A stretch of 64,000 bases of DNA from Litorimonas sp963972195 (GCA_963972195.1 CAXATH010000001.1:248001-312000), one strand, 5' to 3'; shown: positions 1 through 8,786, numbered from the stretch's first letter. Notes: a model not told the origin generated them from the sequence alone. Numbers and translations are program-made.

Positions 1-476
1 GTATTTTCACCGCGCCAGCATTTGATGCGGGACCCATAGGCCGCCAGTTTTTGCTCGCCCTTCGGCCCGGACAGGATAAGATATATCTCTTCGCCTTTAA
101 TCGCCTCATCGGCAAAGCCTTCCGCCGTGAAAATGAGCACGGAGCCATCCTCACGGTCAAAGCTGAGCTGCGACGTTTTCAATATTGTGTCTGCTGCTCC
201 CGGCGCAAAATAGAGCCGGACATTTTCAATCGCTTCAACGCGGGATTGGCCAATTTCAAGGCCCGTATATTTAGCGAGCTTCTCACTGAAATTGGAAAAA
301 TCTATATCTTCCAAATTCCGTTTTTCCGGAAGAAGAGGCTCGTCCGGCGCGGGCGGATCGGACGGCTCTGTAACCGCCGCCGTTTGCGCATTGACGATTG
401 CCTCGGGCGCACTGGGCGTATCCGGAGAGCAAGCGGATATTAAAACCGCAGAAGCTATGCAAAGAAAAAGGCGCAT
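1..476 (-). CDS. Small lipoprotein, paralogue of its neighbour, 3' end outside window
   Basis: The reading frame begins with ATG inside the TAA stop of the upstream gene (TAATG, one shared base) and stays open to the window edge, so the gene is partial. The first residues, MRLFLCIASAVLISACS, are a lipoprotein signal with lipobox ISAC, so the product is probably anchored in the envelope. A Pro/Ala/Glu-rich linker follows, then a small domain containing GLEIGQSRVEAIENVRLYF and, near the edge, KCWRG. The protein encoded just upstream has the same plan (GMELGMSAAEVENLLEERF, then CRRGS), so the two look like diverged tandem duplicates. The short G-x-E-x-G-x-S helix-like stretch faintly recalls BamE-like lipoproteins, but this is not enough for a family call. 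Function unknown. It lies in the Suf operon by strand and spacing. Confidence 0.75.
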   Translation of the reverse strand, partial: MRLFLCIASAVLISACSPDTPSAPEAIVNAQTAAVTEPSDPPAPDEPLLPEKRNLEDIDFSNFSEKLAKYTGLEIGQSRVEAIENVRLYFAPGAADTILKTSQLSFDREDGSVLIFTAEGFADEAIKGEEIYLILSGPKGEQKLAAYGSRIKCWRGEN

Positions 477-1015
477 TAGGGACAGGCCTGTGTTTGCCAG
501 TTTCCTGCGTTAGAGCCTCGGCGGCACTGAACGCGAACATTATATTCCGATAGAACGAAATTATCACGCTCGCCCGGACGGAACATGGCTGTGATTTCCT
601 GCGCCTTTAAGGAGTCGTCCATCAGATTATCCGCCATGGCGATTAAGCTGTAGCCATTCTCGGTTTGCGGGGTCAGGCGCATATCAAAGCTTTGATTTCC
701 TTCACTGGTCTCGGACGTAAAGCGCTCTTCCAAGAGGTTTTCCACTTCGGCAGCAGACATGCCGAGTTCCATACCCGGAATTGTCACTCTTTGCGCAGAA
801 ATAATTTCGTCCGGCTCGGTCGGTTCAGCCGTTTTGTCCGGCGGCGTCAGATCGCCCGGCCTTGGGTCAATAGGCGCATCTATTGGAGTTTCGACTGCAT
901 CCGTATTATCGGAGCGAAGAACCACGCTTAACGATAAAGCGACTACAACTAGAGCCACAAAAACTGCAAAGAGCGCAATCCAGACTCCGTTTTTTGATGA
1001 ATTCTTTTTGGACAC
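476..1015 (-). CDS. Membrane-anchored periplasmic protein of unknown function in the suf operon
   Basis: 179 residues from a GTG start that shares one base with the TAG stop of sufB (TAGTG), so translational coupling is likely. A basic cytoplasmic N-terminus (MSKKNSSKNG) is followed by one membrane helix at about residues 11-33 and a Pro/Asp-rich linker to about residue 75. A small exported domain then runs to the C-terminus and ends with two cysteines (VQCRRG and QACP) that could form a disulfide. It resembles the next gene in its GMELGMSAAEVENLLEERF stretch, so both probably derive from one duplication. I do not recognise a named family. Alphaproteobacterial suf operons often carry unassigned genes beside sufB, but an envelope protein there has no obvious role in cytosolic cluster assembly. 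Confidence 0.7.
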   Translation of the reverse strand: MSKKNSSKNGVWIALFAVFVALVVVALSLSVVLRSDNTDAVETPIDAPIDPRPGDLTPPDKTAEPTEPDEIISAQRVTIPGMELGMSAAEVENLLEERFTSETSEGNQSFDMRLTPQTENGYSLIAMADNLMDDSLKAQEITAMFRPGERDNFVLSEYNVRVQCRRGSNAGNWQTQACP

Positions 1016-2511
1016 TATCCCACGCTCCCCTCAAGACTAATGGCAACCAACTTCTGCGCCTCAACAGCAAATTCCATAGGGAGTTCCTGTAGGACGTCAC
1101 GACAGAACCCATTGACCAAAAGCGCAACAGATTCCTCTTCGGACAGGCCGCGTTGGCGACAATAGAAAAGCTGGTCATCAGACAATTTTGAGGTCGTCGC
1201 TTCATGCTCAAACTGCGCGCTCGGCGTATTGCTCTCAACATAAGGCACCGTATGGGCGCCGCATTGATCGCCGATCAGCAAAGAGTCACATTGCGTGAAG
1301 TTTCGGGCGTTGGTGGCTTTCTTATGAGCGCTAACGAGACCTCTATAGGTCGAGTTGGATTTCCCGGCGCTAATGCCTTTGGAAATCACCCGGGACTTGG
1401 TGTTCTTGCCTAAATGGATCATCTTTGTGCCGGTATCGGCCTGTTGATAGCCATTTGTAATCGCGATGGAGTAAAACTCACCCTGAGAATTATCGCCGCG
1501 AAGGATACAGCTTGGATATTTCCAGGTCACGGCAGAGCCGGTTTCAACCTGTGTCCAGGACACTTTGGAATTATCGCCCCGGCAATCGGCCCGCTTGGTC
1601 ACAAAGTTATAAACCCCGCCTTTGCCTTCACTATCGCCCGGCCACCAGTTCTGGACCGTGGAATATTTCACTTCAGCGTCTTCATGCACAACAATTTCGA
1701 CAATCGCCGCATGAAGTTGATTTTCGTCCCGCATCGGGGCTGTACAGCCTTCCAAGTAAGAGACATAAGAGCCCTTATCCGCAATGATGAGCGTGCGCTC
1801 AAACTGGCCCGTGCCTTGGGCGTTCATCCGGAAATAAGTTGAGAGCTCCATAGGGCATTTCACCCCTGGCGGAATATATACAAAGGATCCGTCGGAAAAG
1901 ACAGCATTATTGAGCGTCGCGAAATAGTTATCCGTGATCGGTACAACCGACCCCATATATTTTCTGACAAGCTCTGGATGGTTTTTAACGGCTTCAGAGA
2001 AGGAACAGAAAATCACACCATCTTTAGCGAGCTCTTCCTTAAAAGTCGTCACTACTGAAACAGAGTCAAAAACGGCGTCCACAGCCACTTTCGGGGCGCC
2101 TTCGACCCCGGCCAGCACCTCTTGCTCGCGCAGGGAAATGCCCAATTTGTCATAGACCGCCAGAATCTCAGGATCGACTTCGTCGAGCGATTTCGGCCCC
2201 TCTTTCTTTGTCGGGGACGCGTAATAATAAGCATCCTGATAATCGATCTTGGGGTATTTGATCATCGCCCAGTCCGGCTCTTCCAGCGTCAGCCAACGGC
2301 GATAAGCTTCGAGCCGCCACTCAAGCAACCATTCCGGCTCTTCCTTTTTGGCAGAAATGAACCGAACAATATCTTCGTCCAATCCTTTGGGCGCGAAGTC
2401 CTGCTCGATATCGGAATCAAATCCGTATTTATATTTATCGGCTTCCAGAGAGCGGACACCTTCAACGGTGGACTGCTCAATGGACTCTTTGACTTTTACT
2501 TGTTCACTCAT
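1015..2511 (-). CDS. sufB: Fe-S cluster assembly scaffold protein SufB
   Basis: 498 residues, normal SufB length. SufB is the core subunit of the cytosolic SufBCD complex, which builds Fe-S clusters using sulfur from a cysteine desulfurase and ATP hydrolysis by SufC. The family is recognised from blocks such as DAVFDSVSVVTTFKEELAK, VFSDGSFVYIPPGVKCPMEL, the beta-helix core (YSTVQNWWPGD, VTWKYPSCILRGDNS) and the C-terminal QLFYCRQRGLSEEE. The start overlaps the stop of the cysteine desulfurase gene by 4 bp (ATGA), and its own stop overlaps the next GTG start, so the genes form one transcript behind iscR. sufC and sufD are not in the window and presumably lie beyond the left edge. Confidence 0.97.
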   Translation of the reverse strand: MSEQVKVKESIEQSTVEGVRSLEADKYKYGFDSDIEQDFAPKGLDEDIVRFISAKKEEPEWLLEWRLEAYRRWLTLEEPDWAMIKYPKIDYQDAYYYASPTKKEGPKSLDEVDPEILAVYDKLGISLREQEVLAGVEGAPKVAVDAVFDSVSVVTTFKEELAKDGVIFCSFSEAVKNHPELVRKYMGSVVPITDNYFATLNNAVFSDGSFVYIPPGVKCPMELSTYFRMNAQGTGQFERTLIIADKGSYVSYLEGCTAPMRDENQLHAAIVEIVVHEDAEVKYSTVQNWWPGDSEGKGGVYNFVTKRADCRGDNSKVSWTQVETGSAVTWKYPSCILRGDNSQGEFYSIAITNGYQQADTGTKMIHLGKNTKSRVISKGISAGKSNSTYRGLVSAHKKATNARNFTQCDSLLIGDQCGAHTVPYVESNTPSAQFEHEATTSKLSDDQLFYCRQRGLSEEESVALLVNGFCRDVLQELPMEFAVEAQKLVAISLEGSVG

Positions 2512-3716
2512 GTTGCACCTATCTTGGTTGCATCTGTCTTTGGTCTGCTTTTTTCCACCTCGATATCCGCAATGCCGCGCGGCGAAGGCGTGAATGGAAG
2601 CGGCTTTCGGCGTATCTTACTCCACGCCAGGAGGAAGTCTTCGACTTCGTTTAATATGGCATTATCGCCGAAACTCACGCGGATAGCGCCTTTCGGGGCT
2701 TCGTCGAGCCGTCCCATGGCTTTGATAGAGCGGCTTTCCCCGACCTTGCCAGAAGAACACGCCGTTCCGGTCGAAACGGAGATGCCTTCGAGATCGAGCG
2801 CCATCATCAAAGTCATGGAGCTCGCGTCAGGGATCGCAAAAAAGCTCGTATTCGGAAGGCGGTCTGCTCCTTCGCCGAAAATCACTAATTCCGGCTCCAT
2901 TTTTTTAAGTTCGGCTTCTAAAATAGCGCGTAGTTCGCGTGTATGTTCCAGATTGATATCCATTGAGCAGGCCGCGCCAAATCCGGCAATGCCTCCAACA
3001 TTGTGAGTGCCAGAGCGGCGACGTCGTTCCTGCCCTCCGCCTGATAAGAGCGAAGTGAAAGGTGCGTCCGGAGCGACATATAACGCCCCCACGCCTTTTG
3101 GCCCGCCAATTTTGTGGGCAGATACAGCAAGATAATCCGGCATAAAGGTCATAGAAATCTTGCCTAGTGCCTGAACGGCGTCGACCAAGATCAGGCCGCC
3201 AGCGTTACGAACAAGTTCGGTCGCTGTCTCGACATCCTGAATAACGCCCGTTTCTGAATTCGCGGCGACAATTGAAACAAAAGGACGTCCGAGACTTTTG
3301 TTCCAACTGTCCAGTTTCTTCGCCAACCAGTTCATATCTGTGCGGCCTTCTCGATCCGCCGGGATGAGCTCGAAAGAAACCCCAAAATTCTCAGCCGCCA
3401 ATATCGTCGCCGGATGGTCCATGGAGGATATTAAAAGGTGTTTGCACCCCGCCTGAATAGCCGACCAAACGGCTGTGTTGTCAGCCTCAGTTCCGCTCCC
3501 TGTAAACATCACGTCTTGAGCGCAGACTCCCATCGCCAGACCCACGGCCTCGCGAGCTTTGGACACAATTCGCTTGGCGGCGCGGCCATCGACATGTTGC
3601 GCCGTCGGATTTCCGTCCACGGACATGGCCTCGGTGACAGCCTCTATAACTTCCGGCCACGTAAAGGTCGTAGCATTGTGGTCGAGATACGTTCTATTTT
3701 GTGAGAGACCGCTCAT
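2508..3716 (-). CDS. Cysteine desulfurase (IscS/NifS family, aminotransferase class V)
   Basis: 402 residues. A PLP enzyme that takes sulfur from L-cysteine, giving alanine and an enzyme persulfide that feeds Fe-S assembly. Visible motifs: YLDHNATT at the N-terminus, GSGTEADNTAVW for cofactor phosphate binding, ANSETGVIQDV, the Schiff-base lysine in SAHKIGGPKGVGALY, and the catalytic cysteine in STGTACSSGKVGES, which is the loop of the IscS/NifS-type group rather than the SufS type. The position between iscR and sufB, with 4-bp overlaps at both ends, makes it the sulfur donor of this operon, although a separate SufS may lie outside the window. The C-terminal 20 residues are basic and Lys/Pro-rich. 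Confidence 0.93.
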   Translation of the reverse strand: MSGLSQNRTYLDHNATTFTWPEVIEAVTEAMSVDGNPTAQHVDGRAAKRIVSKAREAVGLAMGVCAQDVMFTGSGTEADNTAVWSAIQAGCKHLLISSMDHPATILAAENFGVSFELIPADREGRTDMNWLAKKLDSWNKSLGRPFVSIVAANSETGVIQDVETATELVRNAGGLILVDAVQALGKISMTFMPDYLAVSAHKIGGPKGVGALYVAPDAPFTSLLSGGGQERRRRSGTHNVGGIAGFGAACSMDINLEHTRELRAILEAELKKMEPELVIFGEGADRLPNTSFFAIPDASSMTLMMALDLEGISVSTGTACSSGKVGESRSIKAMGRLDEAPKGAIRVSFGDNAILNEVEDFLLAWSKIRRKPLPFTPSPRGIADIEVEKSRPKTDATKIGAT

Positions 3717-4168
3717 TCCGCTACCTCCAATTCCTGCGTCCGAACAGCCAAGACGGGCAAACGCCCCTCAACGACGTCCTGAACAGTCACAGAGGCCAGA
3801 AATTGCTCAATATGGCTTTCCAGGGCGCCCCAGAGATTATGGGTCAGGCAACGACTCGTTCGGCCCGTACAACCCAATCGGTCATCCGGCGTGCAGCCAT
3901 GGGCTTTGATATCCTCATTCACGGCATGAATAATGCGGTCAAGAGTCAGGCTTTCAGCCGGGACATTGAGAAGATAGCCGCCTTTTGCGCCGCGTACGGA
4001 TTTTACCAGTTCAGCTTTGCGAAGTTTATTAAACAACTGCTCTAAAAAGGTGAGGGAAATGCCCTGACGCGTGTTAATATCAGCCAGAGAGGATCGCACA
4101 CCTTCGCCTTGTGCGGCGAGGTCGGCCATCGCCATAACGGCGTATCGTCCTTTGGCAGTCAGTTTCAA
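3713..4168 (-). CDS. iscR: Rrf2-family Fe-S regulator, IscR-like
   Basis: 151 residues. A winged-helix regulator that senses cluster supply through its own [2Fe-2S] cluster and controls Fe-S biogenesis genes. The DNA-binding part is MKLTAKGRYAVMAMADLA through KSVRGAKGGYLL. The cluster-binding cysteines are visible as C92, C100 and C107, followed by LTH, whose histidine corresponds to the fourth ligand of E. coli IscR. The C-x7-C-x6-C spacing is slightly longer than the C-x5-C-x5-C of E. coli. It is the first gene of the operon, overlaps the desulfurase gene by 4 bp, and a candidate IscR-type palindrome lies about 100 bp upstream, so autoregulation is likely. Confidence 0.93.
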   Translation of the reverse strand: MKLTAKGRYAVMAMADLAAQGEGVRSSLADINTRQGISLTFLEQLFNKLRKAELVKSVRGAKGGYLLNVPAESLTLDRIIHAVNEDIKAHGCTPDDRLGCTGRTSRCLTHNLWGALESHIEQFLASVTVQDVVEGRLPVLAVRTQELEVAE

Positions 4169-4267
4169 AGCGTTCCAGGCTCCTTTATGAAGGTTTTTCT
4201 CGCAATTCGCGGCGTAGCTTGTTAAAGGGCGCGCGAACCGACAATTTACAGGCAGGATGTATGTATC

Positions 4268-4285
4268 CTGACCTATTTAGTCAAG
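4268..4285 (-). promoter_or_regulatory. Candidate IscR operator overlapping the suf operon promoter
   Basis: On the minus strand the sequence reads CTTGACTAAATAGGTCAG, an imperfect palindrome (TTGACT / GGTCAG) around an AT core, resembling IscR/Rrf2 boxes reported upstream of alphaproteobacterial suf operons. TTGACT could also serve as the -35 element, with TACATC 17 bp further on as a weak -10, so bound IscR would block RNA polymerase. It lies in the 200-bp gap shared with the divergent hydrolase gene. Confidence 0.55.
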
Positions 4286-4368
4286 ATTAGAACAGGGTTC
4301 TTTCGCGCGACATATCCACCTTTTTACAGGACGTTACGCCGAAGCGACCCATATTTATGTGAGGGTTA

Positions 4369-5046
4369 ATGCCTGAAGTCATTTTTGCCGGACCGGATGG
4401 TCGTCTCGAAGGTCGTTATCACCCCTCGGATGACCCGCAAGCCCCTTGTGCGTTGATTCTATCGCCTCACCCGAAAGCGGGCGGTCATATGGATCACCGC
4501 ATTCCCGTTGCCATGTATGAAAGCTATAAGCGCCGCGGCTTCTCAGTCCTGCGCTTTAATTTCCGCGGCATTGGACGCTCTATGGGCGTTTACGATAATG
4601 GGCAGGGCGAATTGCAGGACGCGGCCTACGCGCTGGATTGGCTACAGAGCTTTAACCAGAACGCGCCGTTCTCTTGGGTGTCGGGTTACTCCTTCGGCGC
4701 GTGGATTGGCATGCAGCTTTTGATGCGCCGCCCTGAAGTGGCGGGCTTTATTTCCATGTCGCTGCCGACCAATACTTATGATTTCGCTTTCCTCGCCCCC
4801 TGCCCGGCGTCAGGTCTGGTCACTTATGGATCTGAAGACTCGATTGTGCCGGCGGATGACGTGGACCGGATTGTCGATAAAATCCGCGTGCAAAAGGGTC
4901 ACAAGATTTCAACGCATGAAATCGAAGGCGCGGATCACTTCTATACCAATCATCTGGAAATTGCTCTGGACGTGATTGAGGACTATCTGGACGAAAACCT
5001 CGACCCCCGGTATTCACCTCCGAGAGCACCAAAACTCATTGAATAG
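4369..5046 (+). CDS. Alpha/beta hydrolase (COG2945 type)
   Basis: 225 residues, cytosolic with no signal peptide. The fold is recognised from LILSPHPKAGG (oxyanion region), RFNFRGIGRS, the nucleophile elbow GYSFGAW (serine in G-x-S-x-G), an acidic residue in YGSEDSIVP and the catalytic histidine in EGADHFY. The family is a group of small serine hydrolases with no assigned substrate. The C-terminal tail is Pro/Arg-rich. It stands alone, divergent from iscR and followed by a strong terminator. The substrate cannot be inferred. Confidence 0.85.
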   Translation: MPEVIFAGPDGRLEGRYHPSDDPQAPCALILSPHPKAGGHMDHRIPVAMYESYKRRGFSVLRFNFRGIGRSMGVYDNGQGELQDAAYALDWLQSFNQNAPFSWVSGYSFGAWIGMQLLMRRPEVAGFISMSLPTNTYDFAFLAPCPASGLVTYGSEDSIVPADDVDRIVDKIRVQKGHKISTHEIEGADHFYTNHLEIALDVIEDYLDENLDPRYSPPRAPKLIE

Positions 5047-5062
5047 AGCTTACCGAATAAAG

Positions 5063-5092
5063 AAAAACCCGGCCTTTCGAGCCGGGTTTTTT
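5063..5092 (+). terminator. Rho-independent terminator of the hydrolase gene
   Basis: A 10-bp perfect stem AAAACCCGGC / GCCGGGTTTT around a 7-base loop, running into a T-rich tract 17 bp after the stop codon. The A/T-rich flanks could let it work in both directions, for the hydrolase on the plus strand and the small lipoprotein gene on the minus strand. Confidence 0.9.
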
Positions 5093-5111
5093 ATTGGCGC
5101 TCTTATCCAGA

Positions 5112-5666
5112 CTAAGGATTATCCGGACTAGGTGATAGATTAACCGAAACCCTGACCGTTCCCTTTTCAGTAGAATCTTGTAATTCTAACAGGTTCAGAT
5201 CACTCCTCCTGTTATAATACTTCAGTTGATTTTCAAACATTTCTACAACAAAGCCACCCCTTCCGTCTTTCTCCAATTCCTTAGAAAAGACGAGTTGATT
5301 TCCAAGCATTTCGACAAAATGTTCTTTTTGGAACTGGAAGGGTTGTTTACACCACTCACCAATAGAGCTTGTCAGGCTAAAACGGTCCTCCATTGGCTCC
5401 GTAGAAACAACGACATCAAATTCCGCTCTTATTTTTCCACAAGAATTTGTGATTATTACCGTGTCAGGATGCATTTTTGGGTTCCTAGAACGGTAATCCT
5501 TCTGAACTTCAGCGAATGTTGGTCTCCACATTTCAATTTTGGTTACCTTGCCCACAAACGCAAAAGACTTCGCTGGCCTTTCGCCTAAATGCGCGCACCC
5601 GGACAGTGACCCCAAAGTCGAAATCAGAAAGAGACATCCTAAACTCTTGCGCACTGACCTATTCAT
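5112..5666 (-). CDS. Small lipoprotein of unknown function
   Basis: 184 residues. The N-terminus has a basic start (MNRSVRKS), a hydrophobic stretch and the lipobox LSGC at about residue 24, so it should be a lipid-anchored envelope protein. The body is mixed alpha/beta with a conspicuous run of bulky residues and two cysteines (TNSCGK, GEWCKQ). No known domain was recognised. The coding sequence is more AT-rich than its neighbours and uses codons they avoid, which may mean recent acquisition or weak expression. Its start overlaps the end of the M1 peptidase gene by 8 bp, so it is probably the last gene of that operon. Confidence 0.65.
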   Translation of the reverse strand: MNRSVRKSLGCLFLISTLGSLSGCAHLGERPAKSFAFVGKVTKIEMWRPTFAEVQKDYRSRNPKMHPDTVIITNSCGKIRAEFDVVVSTEPMEDRFSLTSSIGEWCKQPFQFQKEHFVEMLGNQLVFSKELEKDGRGGFVVEMFENQLKYYNRRSDLNLLELQDSTEKGTVRVSVNLSPSPDNP

Positions 5667-7581
5667 TTAAAATGTCGTCGATCCGGCGCTGCGCAATGGG
5701 ATGATATCCAGGTCGCGCTTCAGCATAAACGCGCTCCGCCCATTCGGCTTTACCGTTTTCTTTCAGCGCGTCGTAGAGACGATAGATGAACTTTCCTCGC
5801 CCGACCGTCATCAGGAACCCTTCAAGGTCAGGATAGGCGGCCTCATAGTCGGTTTTTATGGCAAGCATATACCATGCAAAAGCTGTCTCCGCATTTTGCG
5901 TGCCTGTCAGAGAAAATGCTTTATCCAAATCTTCATACTGCTCTGAGGCCAGATCATCTGGCAAACCGTTGAGGAAATGAAGCCACTCATGCGTCGACCA
6001 CTCAGCCGCTATTTCTTCAAGCTCAAAGGTTGACAACTCTCCGGACACCCACGCGTCAGAATGTGTCTGAACCGTCTCAAAGGCATCGGATTGTGGGTTT
6101 TTAGCGGTGTCTGGCAAGCCCGGCTCGTAAACCCAAGCGTCAATTTCGGCGTCGGTTACAGCATCCGGATAATCCACCCGCAAATTCTCATTCATATAAT
6201 TCAGAAAGTCCTCTGTCGTCACGCTCTCAAAGGCGTGATCGTTAAACCAGCTCTTTAGGAACGGGTCGAAGGCCGCGCGGCCAAAGCGCTCTTCCAAAAA
6301 GATCAAGAAATACTGACCTTTGACATAAGCCACTTGCGAGAACGCATCATCCGGATGAGTAATATCTGCTGGCAATTTCAACTGCGTCAACTCTGGACGA
6401 GCCGCACCCGCGATGTCGCGCTTCAGATCTTGAAGTGCGAGAGCCTGTTCCATGACGGCCCGGCGTTCGCCATAAAGTTTTTCCATCACGCGATTTTCGA
6501 CATAAGACGTGAAGCCTTCATTCAGCCAGGCATCTCGCCAAGTGGCATTCGTCACCAAATTGCCGGACCAGCTATGCGCGAGCTCGTGCGCGACTACATT
6601 GGTGAGACTTTTGTCTCCAGCAATCAGAGTCGGAGTCATGAAAGAAAGGCGGGGGTTTTCCATCCCGCCAAATGGGAAACTCGGCGGCAGAACAATCAAG
6701 TCATAACGTCCCCAGCGATAGGGGCCATATAGCTCCTCATTGGCCTCTTCCATCATGGGAGTTTCCGCGAATTCTTCCGCCGAGGCGTCGAGAATGTAAT
6801 CTTCGGCGTAGACCCCTATATGGTCGTTAATAGCTTTGAACTCGATATCGCCGACGGCAATGGCAATGAGGTAGGACGGAATAGCCTGCGGCATATCAAA
6901 TTGATATTCGCCGTTTTCGTTTTCCTCGCCCTGCGACGCACTCATTAGGGGGCGTAGACCGTCCGGCACGCGCAACGTGGCAGAATAGGTCAGGCGCACG
7001 GCGGGGGTGTCCTGTAAAGGGGCCATTGTGCGGGCGTTGATGGCTTGAGCCTGAGAGAAAAGATAAGGGTCTTCTTTTCCCGCGGTTTGTTCAGGGGACA
7101 ACCATTGTAGGCCTTCGGCAGTGGGCGATGTTGTATAGTCGATAAGGACTTGCTCAGTCTCTTCACCCAGCGGAATACGAAGTTCTTGCCCCAAAACCGG
7201 ATCGGCCTCTCCTAAGGTGTAGTCCTCGACCGGGGTGGTCGTTTCGCCGTTTACAAGGCTGATAGAATTGATCGTCAGGTCTTTGGTATCCAGCACCAGA
7301 ACGTCAGTTTCCGGATTAATCCGTTCGAAATCCAAAGTGGCAACGCCGTCCAGCACCTTGTCTTCAAAATTCACGTCCAAATTTAAGTCGATATGGGTCA
7401 GACGCACGTCTTTGTAGTTTGCGTAAGTGAATTTGTCCGTGGTTTCGACAATCGGTCTTTCGGCAAATTTTTCGACTTCAGGCGTTTCCGTTTCCGGTTG
7501 CGGCGCCGGACTATCTCCACAAGAACCAAGAAAGAAAGCCGAAGCCAAAAGAGGGAAAGCGGCGTATTTTAAACTAGACAA
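5659..7581 (-). CDS. M1-family zinc metallopeptidase (aminopeptidase/LTA4 hydrolase-like) lipoprotein
   Basis: About 640 residues. Zinc aminopeptidases of the gluzincin clan trim N-terminal residues from peptides. The active site is complete: the substrate-recognition loop FGGMENP, then zinc ligands H332 and H336 in HELAHSW and E355 in NEGFTSY (HExxH-x18-E). The C-terminal region is helical, as in the leukotriene A4 hydrolase branch. I chose the TTG start: it is preceded by GGAG at good distance and gives a clean lipoprotein signal (MSSLKYAAFPLLASAFFLGSC). A longer reading to position 7638 adds 19 polar residues before that signal and overlaps anmK. Likely faces the periplasm and recycles peptides. 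Confidence 0.9.
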   Translation of the reverse strand: MSSLKYAAFPLLASAFFLGSCGDSPAPQPETETPEVEKFAERPIVETTDKFTYANYKDVRLTHIDLNLDVNFEDKVLDGVATLDFERINPETDVLVLDTKDLTINSISLVNGETTTPVEDYTLGEADPVLGQELRIPLGEETEQVLIDYTTSPTAEGLQWLSPEQTAGKEDPYLFSQAQAINARTMAPLQDTPAVRLTYSATLRVPDGLRPLMSASQGEENENGEYQFDMPQAIPSYLIAIAVGDIEFKAINDHIGVYAEDYILDASAEEFAETPMMEEANEELYGPYRWGRYDLIVLPPSFPFGGMENPRLSFMTPTLIAGDKSLTNVVAHELAHSWSGNLVTNATWRDAWLNEGFTSYVENRVMEKLYGERRAVMEQALALQDLKRDIAGAARPELTQLKLPADITHPDDAFSQVAYVKGQYFLIFLEERFGRAAFDPFLKSWFNDHAFESVTTEDFLNYMNENLRVDYPDAVTDAEIDAWVYEPGLPDTAKNPQSDAFETVQTHSDAWVSGELSTFELEEIAAEWSTHEWLHFLNGLPDDLASEQYEDLDKAFSLTGTQNAETAFAWYMLAIKTDYEAAYPDLEGFLMTVGRGKFIYRLYDALKENGKAEWAERVYAEARPGYHPIAQRRIDDILNE

Positions 7582-7621
7582 AGGATTCTCCGATATAATT
7601 TGAAGGGTTTCTGTACGGGAA

Positions 7622-8737
7622 TTAGGGGCGCGCGACAACGCCTCCTGTCATGGGATGCGGAACGCCCGTCGTTCCGGGGAAAGAAATCGGCAAACCTTTG
7701 ACCGTCCGGACCGCCAGATAGGCAAAGGCCTGCGCTTCCAGCGCGTCTCCGTCCCATCCGACGTCTTCTGCGCTCAGGACGTTACCGTCCGTATGCATAT
7801 CAAGCATCCCCATAATGGCGGGATTATGACGCCCGCCCCCGCAGACGATTATATTGTTCGGCGTAAAGGCTCGAAGATCACGGGAGATGGATTGCGCGCA
7901 GAAACTTGCCAAAGTCGCCGCGCCGTTTTCCAAACTCATATCCCGCATGTCAGCCAAAACGTCAAAATCATATCGATCTGCCGAACGGGGTATAGGCCTC
8001 TTGAAGAAATCCCGTTCAAACCACCTGGCGATACGTTTTAAATCAGGATGGCCTTTCATGGATTGTTCACCCGCCAAATCGAAATTCCGGGCCCCTTTCA
8101 ATTCCATCCAGCTATCCAAGGGGCCATTCCCGGGTCCGCAATCTGTTGCAATGAGAGGCTTGTTGCCGTCTATCAAGGTCACATTTGAAACGCCGCCAAT
8201 ATTCACGACGGCGATGCCCCCTTCTAATTGGGAGTAACGGCAAAGGGCTTGATGATAGATAGGGGCCAGTGGCGCGCCCTGCCCGCCTGCTTTCACATCG
8301 GCCGTGCGAAAATCATAGATGCACGGGACACCAAATTTCGAGGCAAGCGCCTGGCCATTGCCCAGTTGAAGTGTCTGGCCCTTCTCGCCGTTTTGCGCGG
8401 GTTGATGGAATACCGTCTGACCGTGATAACCGATGATATCCACATTCTCTATCCCGAGCGATCCGATTGCTTCAATGTGAACCGAGTCAATATAATCAGA
8501 CCCGATCTGCAGTTTATTGGGGGGCGGACCGTTAAACCGCCATTTCAAAGCTATTTTCACCGCGTCCTTCACAGGCCCGCCGTCATCCGGAAAATCAACG
8601 CAAATTGAACGGCCAAACCCAAAAATTTCTTGTCCGTCTGTTTCGATCACTGCCGCATCAACTCCGTCCAGAGAGGTGCCACTCATCAAACCTAATGCCA
8701 TATATCGTTTCGATTCCATCACCTTTGCCTTTGACAT
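7622..8737 (-). CDS. anmK: Anhydro-N-acetylmuramic acid kinase
   Basis: About 371 residues. Converts 1,6-anhydro-MurNAc plus ATP to MurNAc-6-phosphate in peptidoglycan recycling, in the cytosol. Family marks: the ATP-binding start GLMSGTSLDGVDAAVIET, IIGYHGQTVFHQP, NIGGVSNVT, ATDCGPGNGPLD and the C-terminal CGGGRHNP. I start at the ATG 9 codons inside the longest frame, because that frame begins at an unsupported TTG only 22 bp from tyrS. The start could be a few codons later. It lies just upstream of the M1 peptidase and divergent from tyrS; a cell-wall recycling enzyme next to a peptidase is a sensible pairing, but a joint role is only an inference. Confidence 0.93.
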   Translation of the reverse strand: MSKAKVMESKRYMALGLMSGTSLDGVDAAVIETDGQEIFGFGRSICVDFPDDGGPVKDAVKIALKWRFNGPPPNKLQIGSDYIDSVHIEAIGSLGIENVDIIGYHGQTVFHQPAQNGEKGQTLQLGNGQALASKFGVPCIYDFRTADVKAGGQGAPLAPIYHQALCRYSQLEGGIAVVNIGGVSNVTLIDGNKPLIATDCGPGNGPLDSWMELKGARNFDLAGEQSMKGHPDLKRIARWFERDFFKRPIPRSADRYDFDVLADMRDMSLENGAATLASFCAQSISRDLRAFTPNNIIVCGGGRHNPAIMGMLDMHTDGNVLSAEDVGWDGDALEAQAFAYLAVRTVKGLPISFPGTTGVPHPMTGGVVARP

Positions 8738-8786
8738 GATTTTTCCGCTTGATAGAAGCCGCAAAGTAAAAAACTAAGATGCTTTT

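Noticed and set aside
2122..3006. 294-codon frame antisense to sufB and the cysteine desulfurase gene
   Set aside because: Both sense genes have complete active-site motifs and coupled ends; the antisense frame shows none.
5659..7638. Longer M1 peptidase start at 7638
   Set aside because: It places 19 polar residues before the lipoprotein signal and overlaps anmK; the TTG at 7581 has GGAG at good distance.
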